Assembly (NCBI GenBank): GCA_964016875.1
Contig: OZ024728.1
Coordinates: 27,017,328 to 27,081,327, forward strand
Source of the DNA: Fallopia convolvulus
Taxonomy: Eukaryota; Streptophyta; Magnoliopsida; Caryophyllales; Polygonaceae
Direction: 5' to 3'
DNA: 64,000 bases
Part shown: positions 1 to 12,232 of the stretch, one piece after another
Numbering within the stretch: position 1 is the stretch's first letter
How the letters are laid out: the number at the start of each line of letters is the position of its first letter
Notes under the pieces: model-generated
The model's input: only the letters and a program-made list of their open reading frames with translations
Database searches by the model: none
Told to the model about the DNA's origin: nothing
Translations under genes and position numbers: made by a program

Positions 1-847
1 GAGAGGTTAAAGATTTTTGATTATAGTTTCTATCTCGGGTTTGGGGGAATTCCCATTATCATTTAAGGAAAAATTCTTTGAGTCTTAATTCTTTGATTAT
101 AGGAAAAATTGGTGTACTAAATTCAAATAAAGTTTGTAGATAAGAAGTCGGTATGTTAACGCTTTAGTAGAACTTGGTTTTTTTAAAACTCTGGGATAAG
201 ACTTTGTAAATGATTCCGATTCTAGGAACTTATTGTCTTATAGTTTCTATTTATAAATTACTCTTATATGAGTTTTGATTTTAGACTTTCTATGAGTAAC
301 TTTAGAGTTTTCTTTAAAGTACTTGGAAGAAGTTTTTAAGGCATTCTCGGATATAAAGTTTAGATATAAAATATTAAATTTAAGACTTTTCATTTTCTTG
401 GTCCTATTAAGGAGTCTAGGATTTTTCTCTTGGTCATTTTATTTTAAGAAGTAATTTCTTGATCACTAACAAGTTTCCTAGAGTGAAGATGTAAATCTTT
501 AGCCATAAGTTTATAAGAAGTGTTTAGAGTCTCTAATAGTTAGAACGTTCCTACTACTTGAGTTTTCGAAAGATAGAGAGGAATTTCGTACACTTGGTAA
601 AACTAAGTGTTTGGTATCTAAAGTTTTTAACGTTTTCAAAAGATTCTTCTTAGCTAAGAATTTGAATTTGGAAAGTTGATACTCTTAAGTCTTCTTTAAA
701 GGATGTAAAAGGGAAAATTTTCCTATAAGTGGAAGGTTTAAGTAGCGGAAGTAAAAAGTTAGGGTTTAAAAGTTCTCGGTTTTCGTAAAATTTCGGTTTT
801 AAAAGTTTTCGGTTTGAAAACAAAACGAGTAGCTCTGATACCACAAT
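1..847 (-). other. Chromovirus 5' internal leader
   Basis: This is the untranslated leader between the 5' LTR and the gag of a minus-strand Ty3/gypsy element whose coding part lies beyond the left edge. It is AT-rich, has no convincing ORF, and near 770-825 carries repeated short blocks of the type ttttcggttttaaaag. Assignment rests on position: it follows directly (on the minus strand) the primer site at 832-843 and the LTR end at 848. Confidence 0.6.
832..843 (-). promoter_or_regulatory. Primer binding site, initiator tRNA-Met type
   Basis: Read on the minus strand this is TGGTATCAGAGC, the usual plant retrotransposon primer site complementary to the 3' end of initiator tRNA-Met. It lies four bases (ATTG) downstream of the minus-strand LTR end GGGTGTTACA, the normal spacing. 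This fixes the orientation of the chromovirus and shows that 848-5210 is its 5' LTR. Confidence 0.85.
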
Positions 848-3800
848 TGTAACACCCCTATTTTACAACATTGGGTATTACCGCCAGTGACCTCGGACTT
901 TACCGTCCAAAGTCACCCAAGGCTTTTAGAATGATATAGAACATTAATAATGCAAAAATAAACATAATTCATAAAATGGAAAAGGTGCTCCCGAAGGGGA
1001 CATGGTTCGTACAAAATATCTTACATTGTCTTCAAGCTTAAAGTTACTCGAAATCGAATAGCAAAACCATCTTGTTCTTGAAACATAGCGAAACTAAAAC
1101 CAAATCGAAATGATGAATACATCTTGAAAGTTCTTGTTCTTCCTTCACTTCACTTCACGCCTTGTTAGGGTTCCTGGATTCTGACTTCATTCGCGAGGGG
1201 CGATAGAAGGTCAGGCAAACATGCGGAAAAGAAGAATTAGTCTAAGAGACTAAGCAAGCGGGAATGGAACTTCCCGAGGGTATTTCGGTAATTTCAATTA
1301 TTGTCGAAAGAGATGATAAGGTTGTGTTTACGATGGGGCTATACGCTAGGGCTTGTTAATGTGGAGCTTAAATGGTTCGAAGGAGAGTATATCTTAAGCG
1401 AAGATAACTCGATAAGCGATAGAAGAGCTACTAGATTGTAGACTTCTTTAGGAATCGAAAGTATGTTGGGAACATTATTACTTCATACAAGTTAAAAACC
1501 TCTCGCGCCCTGAGCGGACCGAGAGCCGGATCGATCATTTGAGACCGGTCTAGTTTTGGTATCTTAAATGTGCATTGGGCACTTATCTTATATAGTTACG
1601 AAAGATATTTGACTTCGTTAATGATTTAATAGAAAGTGGTGGGACACAGATAATCCGAGCCACGCGGGGAAAACTTCAGTTTCCCGGCACTTAGCTAGAG
1701 TGCGCACATCCCTCCTTGCAATCGGAGCGGATGGGATCATGATCCCGAAAGTCGTAGGTACGTACGACTTAGTAAGGTTATATAGAGGCGTTGGCTAATC
1801 CACGCCCCTTACTAGTTCGTTCAAAGTTGATTTCTGAGCGAGATCGCAAACAGTCAAGATAATAACCACACTAGCATAAATAATCCTATCACGAGAATAT
1901 AAAGCAAACTATGCTAACAATGGGTCGTTATATCTAGCAATCGATATTTCCTAGGTTCATTTATATTTAAGCACACAAGTTGTTCCCAACATCGAGAATT
2001 TTTACGGAATGAAATATAAAGGTCGCAAGGGGAAATTCCACTTGCCTTAGCTTTTGCGAGTTCTAACAATCGAGCTTTGACGGAAATATGTGATTCGCGA
2101 CTTCGAGCGAGAATCCCGACCTATCGACACGGAATTTACGAGCGAACTTTAATTATGAATTCCTCCTAAAGTTTGGATTACCTCTTATAATACTTTATAA
2201 TAGAATTGGAATTCTAAATTATTAAGATAATAATTTAGAAAGTTATTTTCTTAAAATAATAATATTCCTTTATTATTATTTTGGCTTTGTAATATCCTTT
2301 TTATTCCATAAAAATCTTTATTCAATATTATTAAAATAATCCTTTTTAACTTCACTTGCTAATTCCTTTAATATAATTTAAGCAAGTATAATTTCATAAA
2401 ATATCATACGTTACCGAAAAGGTATTTTTCTTTAAAATGTACAACTCTCATTAAACTATAAGAAATCTACTTTAACCTTTGTATACACTTATCTTAATTA
2501 AAATTGTACTTTTAAATTTCCAATTATACCTTAGTGAACTAAAAAATATTATTTCCCTCACCAAGAATATTTTATTAATAATATTCTTTTAATAGAATTT
2601 TATTTAATTATATAATCCACATTAAATAAAGCTAATAGACTTATAATCTATTTTCTTGGAAGTTTTCTTAATTAGGACTTTCTACTTACTTTATAAAATA
2701 ACTTTCCAAAAACTAACATAGCATTAAATTAATCTTATTTATTTTATTCTCATATTTCTTTGCATATTATATGGCTTATAAAATATATGATCATGGCTTA
2801 TAAATATATGGTCATGGCTTATAAATATCCCACCTTATACTCATAGTCCATTATTATAATATCTTAGGTTATAAAATAATATCTTTTCCATATTTTAATT
2901 ATTTCTTTTCATGCAAGTAATCCACATAACTATATAATATCATAAGCTCAATATAAGATCATAATTCCTACATTTAACTTAGAACTTATGTCTTGTAATA
3001 AATCTCTACACTTAGAGGTATATTAAACTAATATTTTTCTTAAATGATGACTTTAGTGATATAACTATTTTTAACATTATCCTTTTATAAAACCAATATC
3101 TAATATCAAAGTATAGTCCATGACTACACTTTTGTAACAATATTTTTATAAGGGTCCTCTAATTTATTTAGAATAATTATCATTATACTATGTCATAAGT
3201 ATTTGATCACCACTACCATATTATATAAATATAACTATATCTATTGCAATTCTCTACACTTTTATAGACATGGCAACCTTAAATAATATGTTTATTAATA
3301 TTAGCAATAGTTTCATATATCTTCAATTTCTCTATAACTAAAGACATGCAACATTATTATCTTATATAAATCTTATTCTTTAAAAAAGTAATATGTTTAA
3401 TATCAAAGCTACATCTCTTATGCTAGTAATTTTATAAAATACTTTTTATAAGAATCCTCTAATATTATGAATATAACATGTCTTGCATAATATACTTTAA
3501 TATTATATAATAAAATTCTCAATACTTTATTTAATTTACTTATCTTCTCCTTTCAACTAATCAAGATCTTCAAATAGTATTTTTATTAAATGATAACTTT
3601 ATTAATATAACTATCATTAATATAATTATATTCATATAACTTGTTATTCTGAACATTTAGAGATAAGTAACATAATGTTTTATATAAATAATATTATCCC
3701 TTTATAAAAGCAATATTCAATATAAAACTATAATCCATATGTTACTAATTTTACAACAATACTTTTATAAGAGCTTCTTAAACTTATTTAAAATAATCAT

Positions 3801-4321
3801 GTCTTGCAACTATTAAAACATGATATAAGAATTTATCACTACTTTAAATCTTTGAACTAATAATATTTTCGACTAGCAAGATTTCTCCAAATAATTTTAT
3901 TAGATTAGATCTTCCAAATAAACCCATATTTATTTTATTTCTTTCTACTAACAACTTTATTTTAAATATATAAATTAATTGATTTAATAAAATAAAAGAG
4001 TTTAGAATATGTACTTATTTAGTTGCCTGTATTACAGAATACAGTGGAAGAGAGCAGGGGAGGGCCGACGGTGTAGGGATGGCGCACCAGCATGGACGGC
4101 GGGGCACGGGCGGCTCTCGGTGGGGCTCCGACGGGCTGTTGGGGGTCCGTCGGTGGTCCGGCCTAGGGGTGGTGGTGGTTTGAATGGCCTCCAATGGTGA
4201 TTTGGTGAGAAAAATTAGAATTTTCAATGGCTTTCTATGGCTGATTTTTGAACACTTGAGAGCAATTTACAAGAAGGAGAGGAGAAGGATGAATGTGTGG
4301 GTGTTAGGAGAAGATGAAGGC

Positions 4322-4333
4322 CCTTTTTATAGG
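4322..4333 (-). promoter_or_regulatory. Putative LTR TATA box
   Basis: The minus strand reads CCTATAAAAAGG in a GC-rich context, the usual form of a plant LTR promoter. It would put transcription start near 4300, give a U3 of about 0.9 kb, and make the downstream R/U5 part unusually long (about 3.4 kb). Confidence 0.5.
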
Positions 4334-4583
4334 CCAAGGGGAGGAAGCTTGTGATCCATGCCATGGGTGGTGCACCAATGGAGAGGAGGAGGATGATCCT
4401 CCATTGGTCACAATTGTGTTAGTTTGAAGATGATGGAAGGTGATGCAAGAAGTGTGTCTAGCAAGGGAGAGGAAGGTGGAAGAAGCTTCCATGGACATGC
4501 ATTGGGAGGGAGTCACATCAAGTTGACTTGTTTGAGAAGAAGAAGACTAATATTGTTATAAAATTAAAGGAGTGGGGTAGATG

Positions 4584-4673
4584 GCAAGAAAGTCACATTG
4601 GTCTAGCGGAAAGAGGGAGGGGCGTGTGAGACGGAATTGCAAGAGGTCTCGGGTTCAAGTCCCGGCTCTTGCA
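4584..4673 (+). other. tRNA-like pol III segment inside the LTR (SINE head or tRNA relic)
   Basis: An A-box-like TGGTCTAGCGG (4599-4609) is followed by a perfect B box GGTTCAAGTCC (4652-4662). The end (4666-4672, ctcttgc) can pair with gcaagaa at 4584-4590 at six of seven positions, like an acceptor stem. The A box sits about eight bases too far in for a normal tRNA and I cannot fold a clean cloverleaf, so a working tRNA gene is unlikely. A tRNA-derived SINE head or tRNA pseudogene carried in U3 is the better reading. Confidence 0.45.
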
Positions 4674-5210
4674 TTCTTTTTATTGAATTTTTCATTGTAT
4701 TTTTACTAGCTTGTTGTACCTCTTTTTATTTACTAAAATCGAAATTATGATGCACTTTTAAATGCTTTTATTTATTCATAACCCTTATAATGCCTTCTTG
4801 CAATTTATTTAATTTTAATTTACGTACGAATCTCTTTTTAAAGAGCAAAAGGGTTATATGTAACATATATTTAAAGATTCTCCTTTATAAGAGAAAGAAT
4901 TATAAAATTATATTATATTGGATTTCACGTCTTGGAATATTGCGGATATTACATTTATAACACTTTTATATTTTTATTGAGACAATTATACAAATAATTA
5001 AACTCTCTATTCAAGCGAAAATATTTAGATAGGTATCCGACTTGCATAATATACTTAATTAAATACTTAATTGTCATTGTAGTAAACTTTTGTATCCTTT
5101 CATAACATAGTATGAAATTATAAAGTTTATTAAGTCCTCTATTTTAGAGAAAAAAAAATTATTGGGATATTTATCCATTTTATTTTATTTAGAATTTAGC
5201 GGATATTACA

Positions 5211-6344
5211 AAGACAATGAGGGCATTCTACAAGACATGCAAGAAGCCAGGAGCCTGGAAGGAACAAGAGAAGATCAACTCGGAGAAGAAGGATATCAAG
5301 GATGTTACCTGTTTCAACTGTCAGGAAAAGGGTCACTATACAAAGAGTTGTCCCAAAGGTAACGAGTCTGGGAACGAGAAGAAGAAGGCATACATCGCTG
5401 CATGGGATCTTGATTCGGATGATGAATCTGAATCTAAGATCTTTGCCATGACTCTGAAGACTGAAGATGTCGACCAAGAGGTAATTCCTGAACAATTCCT
5501 TGCTAGTCTAGAAAATGCTAAACAATCTGATCTTGTCACTCTTGTTAAAAACCTTTTTGAAGATAATCTGAAAATGCAAGATGAAATAGAAGTTGCTGAT
5601 GCAAAATGTCTTACTCTCACTGAAACCAATGTTGTTCCTTGTTTTGATTGTGAAGATATTAAGAAAGACATTAAAACTCTCACTGAAACCAATAACGAAC
5701 TTAGAACGGATTTGCTTGTCTTTAAACTCAAAGGAGAGGAATTAGAGAATGAGCTTAATCAACGAACTCAGATTGTGTTTAATCCAGCTAGGTGTGGTAT
5801 TAGTTATGGTAAAGATAAATATGAATATCCTCCTGATGACCTTAGCTTTGAAGAAAAGATGGAAAGAAAAGTTAGGGAACTTCAATCTGCTGGAGATAAA
5901 GTTACGCATCTAGGGGGTAGGGTTAAGATTCTTGAGAAACGACTCATAAGATATATCTGAAACAAACTCAAGGGAACCAACATAGAGTTCCTTCCAAGGA
6001 ACGTGCAAAGGAACGGACCCTCCAGAAACCACATCCTAAACGCTATCTTGGCGAATATTATAGGGTGTGCTACCAATGTGGTAAATGAGGTCATGTTCAA
6101 AAGGACTATAAGGTTAAATTCGGTGTGTCTAACAATGAGATTAAAAGCCAGAATACAAGGAGGGAACAACAAGAAACAGTGGTTTGGTAAGAAAAATCAA
6201 GGGTATGACAAATCTCATCAGAACAAAAAGAAACCAACTCATCAACCACAAAGAAGCAAGACTCTAAAACTGATAAAGGGAAAAACCATGTTGAACCCTC
6301 AAATATTGCTTCTAGTTCCAAGAGTCCACATAAAGCTATTTTAG
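5211..6344 (+). pseudogene. gag: Sirevirus gag, 3' portion
   Basis: Gag forms the particle and binds element RNA. The frame is open through the chromovirus junction (KTMRAF) to the stop at 5958-5960. A clear CCHC zinc knuckle (CFNCQEKGHYTKSC) encoded around 5312-5352 is followed by a Glu/Lys-rich, coiled-coil-prone stretch. A second knuckle, CYQCGK-stop-GHVQKDY, is readable in another frame near 6068-6108; it has a nonsense codon and Tyr in place of the last Cys. Two zinc knuckles fit Sirevirus Gag. The N-terminal half is cut off by the LTR insertion. Confidence 0.8.
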
Positions 6345-6382
6345 TTCAATCTCAGATTTATCATTATCTGAGCTCTGCTAAC

Positions 6383-6413
6383 CGACCCAGGAAGGCTAAG
6401 CTGGCCTGGGTCG
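6383..6413 (+). other. Perfect 9-bp inverted repeat between gag and protease
   Basis: CGACCCAGG (6383-6391) and CCTGGGTCG (6405-6413) can form a 9-bp stem with a 13-base loop just before the protease. The ORF is broken here, so this may be chance or a relic of an RNA structure at the gag-pol junction. Confidence 0.4.
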
Positions 6414-6439
6414 TTAAAACGTGATTTCTTTCTTGCAGG

Positions 6440-6858
6440 TTGAAGTGAGGGGGAACATCCGCTAGATCCTTGACAACGGGTGTTCATGTCACATGACAGG
6501 GAACGAGAGTATTCTGTCCTCACTTTAGATCAATGCTGAAGGAAACATTTCCTTTGGCAACAACAATCAAGGAGAAATCATTGGAACATGTGAAGTGAAG
6601 CTAAATGATAAAACCAGTGTTAAAGACGTGAGCTTGGTGAAAGGTCTTGGTTACAATCTGTTGAGTATTGTTCAGCTTTGTGACCAAGGGAACAACGAGG
6701 TTTCTTTTACCTCAGATGGTTGTACGATCAAGAACAAAAATTCAAATCTTGTAGTCCTGAAGGGAAAGAGGCGCAACAATGTGTATTTTGTCGAATCAAG
6801 TTTACAACCACAAGAAGTGTTATGCTTTGTTACAGTTGTTGATAAGACTGATCTCTGA
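6440..6858 (+). pseudogene. Sirevirus protease and GAG-pre-integrase region
   Basis: The copia aspartic protease signature appears as LDNGCSCHMTGN, encoded at about 6469-6504. The catalytic triplet is D-N-G (6472-6480) where D-S/T-G is usual, so the active site is altered. The following 6595-6858 ORF has the characteristic GLGYNLLSIVQLCD segment that links protease to integrase. It ends in a stop just before the zinc-binding start of integrase. A stop codon also precedes the protease motif. Confidence 0.8.
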
Positions 6859-7728
6859 CATAGGAGGTTTGGTCACGCAAATCATCGAGGAATTCACAAA
6901 CTCTACTCACAAAATCTGGTAATAAGACTTCCCAAAGTTCTTGTAGAAAAGGAAAGCTTGTGTAAAGAATGTGTGAAAGGAAAACAAAGCAAATCGTCTT
7001 TTCAGCCAAAGTTGTCGATCAACACTTCTCATTCCCTTGAGATAGTACACATGGATTAGTGTGGTCCCATGTGGGTGAAAAGTCATGGAGGTAGCAGGTA
7101 TATTTTTGTTATTGTTGATGATTTTACTAGATATACATGGACTCTCTTTCTAGGTTCCAAAGATGAGACGTTCATGGCATTCAAAAGCTAGATCAAGAAG
7201 GTAGAAGCATCAACAGGACAAAAATTGAAGGCTATTAGGTCGGATAACAGAGCAGAGTTCAAGAATTCCATGTTTCATAGCTACTGTGATGAACATGGAG
7301 TGTCTCAGAACTTTTCTGCGCCGAGGAATCCTCAACAAAACGGCGTGGCAGAAAGAAAGAATGGAACACTACAAAACATGGCTCGTACTATGATGTTGGC
7401 AAGTAACTTGCCTCGGTCCTTTTGGGCTGAGGCAGTCGGTACTGCTTGCTACATCATTAATCGAGCTACTATATGTTCCAACTTTTCTAAAACTCCATAT
7501 GAACTAATCAGGGGAAGAAAGCCAAATATTTCCCACTTGAAAGTCTTTGGATGCAGGTGCTTTGTTCACAACAAAGGAAAGGACGAGCTAGACAAGTTTG
7601 ATCCAAGGAGTGACGAAGGCATCTTTCTAGGGTATGCATCCAACAACAAGGTTTACAAGGTGTTCAATAAAAGGACTAAGAAGTTTGAAGAAAGCATTCA
7701 TGTTGTCTTTGACGAGTCCAAAAATTGA
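6859..7728 (+). pseudogene. Sirevirus integrase
   Basis: Integrase joins element cDNA to host DNA. The N-terminal HHCC zinc domain is visible (RFGHANHRGIH ... CKEC, about 6864-6975). The catalytic core has D at 7054-7056, followed directly by a TAG stop, a second D in SDNRAEF near 7240, and the E in PQQNGVAERKN near 7350. The C-terminal part (KVFGCRCFVHN, FLGYA) is well kept from 7225 to 7728. Several stops in the first half prevent translation as one protein. Confidence 0.85.
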
Positions 7729-7734
7729 GGGAGC

Positions 7735-9423
7735 ATGTCAGGTAACGAGGATGTACTGAAGGTTCTAAACACAGACTCAGATGATGAAGTCGATCCAGAT
7801 TCAAGTACACAAGCTCCAAATGAAGATGTCACCCCTCCTAGTCCTAACCTGGATGGAGATAGCACAGAAGGTACTTTGAGTCCTGAAGATGATACTCCAC
7901 AAAATGAAGATCAAGTGGAAGGAACAACTCCTAGAACGACAGAACAACAGGAACAAGTGGAGTCAAGAACAGATCCTGACTGAATAGTTGCTATGCAAGA
8001 GGAACTACACCAGTTTGAGAGGAACAAAGTATGGAGATTAATGCCAAAGCCTAAGCACAAAATGGCTATAGGAACAAAGCGGGTATTCAGGAACAAACTT
8101 GATGACACATGCGCTGTCACAAGGAACAAGGCGAGGCTTGTAGCAAAAGGGTACAATCAACAAGAAGGGATTGAATACGATGAAATGTGCGCTCTTGTTG
8201 CAAGAATAGACGCCATCCGTCTTTTAATCGCCTATGCTGTTGACAAAAGATTCAAATTATATCAAATGGATGTGAAAACAGCATTCCTGAATGGGTACCT
8301 ACAAGAAGAGGTTTATGTGTTGCAGCCTCCAGGATTTGAAGATGTTGATCACCCTGAGCATGTCTACGTGCTGGATAAGGCTATCTATGGTCTTAAACAG
8401 GCTCCTCGTGCTTGGTATGATAGATTCGCGCAGTTTCTATTGACCAATGGATATAGACGTGATGTGATCGACAAAACGTTGTTCCTAAGGGAACAAGATG
8501 GTGAAGTTTTAGTAGTTAAAGTTTATGTTGATGATATTATATTTGGTTCCACTAACCCTAATCTTGTAGAAAGCTTCAAGAATCTAATGAGCAGTGAGTT
8601 TGAGATGAGCATGATCGGTGAACTCACTTTCTTTCTTGGTCTACAAGTGGTACAAAGTGATGAGGGAACGAAGGTACATCAACAAAAGTACATCAAGGAG
8701 TTACTGAAGAAGTATGGTATGGACTCTACGAAATCTTTTGATACTCCTATTTCTCCTAATACTCGCCTTGATGCTGACCTTAATTGTGTTGATGTTGATC
8801 AAACGATGTACCGAGGCATGATTGGTTCCCTATTGTACCTAACGGCCAGTCGGCCAAATATTATGTCCAATGTGTGTCTTTGTGCTAGATTCCAGGCTAA
8901 TCCTAAAGAAACGCATCTGAAAGAAGTGAAGAGAATTCTGCGCTACTTGAAAGGGAACGATGGGTTATGTCTATGGTATCGAAGACACAACTCGTTCTAT
9001 CTTGTTGGATTCTCGGATGCAGATTTTGCAGGTCACTTGGTAGATAGGAAGAGCACATCAGGCATGGCCCAATTTCTTGGTCCTTGCTTGGTGTCTTGGG
9101 GATCGAAGAAGAAAAATTTGGTTTCTCTTTGAACGGTTGAAGCGGAGTATGTCGTAGCAGCTGCCTGTTGTTCCCAGGTTTTAAGGTTAAAACAACAACT
9201 TGTGGATTTTGGTATGTCTCTTGGAACTATCCCTATCTTATTTGATAACACAAGTGCAATCAATATCTCTAAGAATCCTGTGCATCATTCTAGAACCAAA
9301 CACATAGATATTCGACATCATTGTAGGACTGAAAATCAAGTGGCAGATATTTTCACCAAAGCTTTGGACAAAAAACCCTATGAGCATCTGAGGATGTTGC
9401 TAGGAATGATTTCCTTGGAGTAA
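7735..9423 (+). pseudogene. Sirevirus reverse transcriptase and RNase H
   Basis: An acidic linker (7735-7983) leads into RT at 7993. Conserved blocks include QMDVKTAFLNG, YGLKQAPRAWYDR and the catalytic YVDD at 8524-8535, so the RT core looks chemically complete. RNase H follows (SDADFAGHLVDRKSTSG, then VEAEYV) with one TGA stop at 9130-9132. A short deletion after RTKHIDIRHH removes roughly 15-20 residues before the ADIFTKAL motif. The region ends at a TAA at 9421-9423. Damage is light compared with the gag-protease part. Confidence 0.88.
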
Positions 9424-10117
9424 ACAAGTCCCGGTCCTCTATTCACTCAGTGCCTGGCTAAAGAGGTAACTTATCAGGGAACTACGTATCATTTGACAGG
9501 TTTTCTAATGGCTTATATCTTTCCTCTATGCATTGATGTTGTATATATATTAGAAATTGTTAAGTGTTGCATGCTAAAAGGAACTAAAACTAAATTGTTT
9601 GCATCCAAGATTTTCTTTTAGCCCAAAATAACCAACTTGATCTATTCTATCCCTCACTTCAAGCCGAAATGATGGTTGGTTATAAGCTGTCCCTTAGCCT
9701 GGTCCAAACAAACATTCCCTCTGAACCTTCCTTAATCACCTTTAAACGGGGACTAATTGTTTGGATGTCAAAAATATTCCAAGCCCACAAGAATTTTGAA
9801 TGGAACATCTCTCGTCCCTTATCTGTTCAAACAAAGCCTTTTGCCCACTCATGGTAACGAGGTATAGAACTAGTGGTTTGGAAATAGTGTCAATTAAAGG
9901 AACATCTTTGAGTACAATTGAAGATTTTTCTAGAAAGGAACAGTCATTGATTCAACTGAGATGGGACACAGAGTAATAGCCGTTGTGACTGATAGTTTGA
10001 AAATCACGTCGTTGCACAGTGCTTTTGCAGGGAACGATAGGACGTTTTGCGCAGACGAGAGTTAATGGCGATTATCATTATGGAAACTCTTAGCCATTAA
10101 GATTTGGATAGAAGATC
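9424..10117 (+). other. Sirevirus spacer between pol and env-like ORF
   Basis: No convincing coding sequence is visible. The stretch is part of the Sirevirus and contains several copies of the element's recurring word GGGAAC or its complement, for example at about 9477 and 10030. A spacer of this size before the extra ORF is normal for the lineage. Confidence 0.6.
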
Positions 10118-11805
10118 TTGGGAAGATTACGATCTTTATCAACAAGGAAAGAGGTGTGCTTTATAATCCCTTCTCTCGGTCATTATTTTTTCACCGCATC
10201 TCTGTTTTTACCTCCCAAAACCCTAATCTTCTTCAAGCTTCAAGATTTCTTCTCTTTCACATCACTGGCTTCCTCTTCAAACACCCTTGCCCTTAACTTT
10301 GATGGCCTCGACGCCTCCGAGATTGAAGCTCTTCAAGCTCGACTCGAATCCCTAAAAAAGGCCAAGCTTTCCTCTCCCTCTCCCGTTTCCAAGCTTGAAA
10401 CCCAGTTTGATGCTGTCGCCCACATTGGAGTAGAGGCCACATCTAATGTCTCTAGTGAAAAGGAGACTCTGCCTGAGGAGTCTGAAAAGGAGACTTTGCC
10501 AGTTCACTTGTGTCCTGGATGGGTCAAGCCAACAATCCGAGGCAAGACAAAGGCCAGGAAGAGAGTCCCCAAAACTCCAACACAGATTCTTCATATCTCT
10601 GATTCGGAAAGCACTCCTTCTCCGCCACTAAAAAGGCGAAGCTTGCTCCTACAGGAACCATGTACAGTCTTCGATCCACCGCTTCAAAAAAACTGGTGGT
10701 TCAAGAGTCTTTTGAGGAAGAAGATCCCGAAGAAGACGATGAGGAAGTTGAGTCTGATCCTGCAGAGGTCGAGAATGACGAGAAGGTGGAATCTGGTGAT
10801 GATGAGGAGGAGGAAGAGGAGGAGTTGGAAGAAGAGGTTGAGAAGGACCTCAAGTCTGCCAAGGCGAAAGGAAAGTTGTCGATGGAACCAGAGGGAAGTT
10901 CTAAGAAGGTTTCAAAGAAGGTCGTCGCTCCTCTGGTGATCAATGAGGAATTACTGAAAGGGCATGACTTGGAGGAGTTCTGGGAACTTCTCAAGTTTCA
11001 AGGTTGGGAGAAGATCTATGCTTCAGGTGTCAAGGTTGATGTGTCTATCCTTGCCAAATTCTTTTCCACCTATCAACTGGTTGACCTTGTGACTGGTCCT
11101 TTGGGGTTTTCCACCATTGGCACCTCCGAAATCTCCTTCTCTTTGGGGTCTGTTGCTAAGATTTTGAAGGTTCCCGGTGAAGGTTATGGTGAGTTGCATA
11201 CTTCAAGCAACTGGCAAAGGAACAAGGCTCAACTGATTAAGCGTGTCATGGGAAAGGCGTCTGATGTTGGTCCTTATTCCACTAATGATCTGAGCTACAC
11301 TGCAAGGATTGCGCATCAATTTCTGATCAAGGTTGTTGTTCCTAGGCTGGAGAAAAGAACTATGCTCACCATCAATGACATGATTCTGCTGGATAAGTTT
11401 CTAAGAAGGGAACGTATCAATCTTCATGCAATCGTGATGAGGCAAATGGCTAAGTGCACAGAAAAGAAACATGGCCTGCCTTATCCACAGTTTGTGAAGG
11501 CCATTCTTAAGGAAAGGAAGGTTTACAAGCCTTCAAGTGAGGAGTTCTTTGGATTACCTCTGGACATGCGCAACATCTCGAGGATGAATTTCCAGGGTGA
11601 TTCAAAGGGAACAACGGCAAAGAAGACTGCCCAGATGGACGTTGGGAGTTCTTCGATGAGTGAAGGTGTTACTGCCAAGATGTTGTTTGAGGTTCAAAAG
11701 ATTTCCTCTCAGCTGAGTACCGTCATTAGTTACATGGCTAAGACAGACACTGACATGCTGTTGCTGATTCCACCTCCTTCGAACCATGATGTGGACCCTC
11801 TCTAG
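10118..11805 (+). pseudogene. Sirevirus envelope-like extra ORF
   Basis: Sireviruses carry an extra ORF downstream of pol, called envelope-like; related host-genome entries are labelled putative plant transposon protein. Its role is unproven. One frame (10118-10640 usable) has a hydrophobic N-terminus and a short coiled coil (ASEIEALQARLESLKKAK). The frame then shifts near 10650 to 10660-11805, which holds a long Glu/Asp-rich tract, basic stretches, and the conserved GPLGFSTIGTSEISFSLGSV region, ending at TAG 11803-11805. A single frameshift separates the two halves. Confidence 0.75.
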
Positions 11806-12220
11806 TTCCCTAGCCTATCTATCCCTACTTTTAAGGTTTTTGTTATTTCTCTTGAATGTTTAGACCTTTATGTTTTATGTCTTCTCTGGCTATGTTTTCC
11901 GCAATAATTATCTATAATATTAACTATCTTTTGCTTATGAATGGTTTGAGTTTCAATTGAATTTGTTCATTTGCTCTACATTTTGCTTGATGATTGTTGA
12001 CCTTTTGATGATGTCAAAAGGGGGAAGTTAGGAAAAATGCAGAGATGCGTTCTATCCAGGAAATACAGAGGGAACTTTGGCTAAAGGGGAATATGTTGTT
12101 ACCTTTGATGAGTAGGAAAAACTGTGCATCTGTTAAGGGGGAACAATACATGAATTTTTTCTGATCTATATTTCTACTGGTTTCTAGATGTGCATTTTTG
12201 TATAGGTTTGTCATCATCAA
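11806..12220 (+). other. Sirevirus 3' untranslated spacer
   Basis: AT-rich DNA between the env-like stop and the polypurine tract. It has several purine-rich runs (for example near 12019-12027 and 12136-12145) resembling secondary polypurine tracts, and no ORF worth calling. Confidence 0.6.
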
Positions 12221-12232
12221 AAAGGAGGAAAT
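12221..12232 (+). promoter_or_regulatory. Polypurine tract of the Sirevirus
   Basis: AAAGGAGGAAAT lies immediately before the LTR start TGTTGGAAC. It is the expected primer for plus-strand DNA synthesis, and its position fixes the 3' LTR boundary. Confidence 0.75.

Larger units (their letters stand above)
848..5210 (-). repeat. 5' LTR of a chromovirus (Tekay/Del-like)
   Basis: On the minus strand this LTR starts TGTAATATCC at 5210 and ends GGGTGTTACA at 848, near-inverted termini typical of Tekay/Del chromovirus LTRs. At 4363 bp it is long. The right boundary falls exactly where Sirevirus gag coding resumes, so the element was inserted into that gene. Positions 2150-4000 are a very AT-rich, gene-free tract; 4020-4500 is GC-richer and contains the TATA box. 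A second copy of the terminus (gcggatattaca) lies inside at 4943-4954. The target duplication cannot be checked because the other LTR is outside the window. Confidence 0.75.

Noticed and set aside
4584..4673. Functional tRNA gene
   Set aside because: The B box and acceptor-like pairing are good, but the A box is misplaced and no clean cloverleaf forms; kept only as a tRNA-like segment.
6420..6440. Splice acceptor (tttcttgcag) before the Sirevirus protease
   Set aside because: No matching donor or expected intron in this lineage; the region is already frame-shifted.
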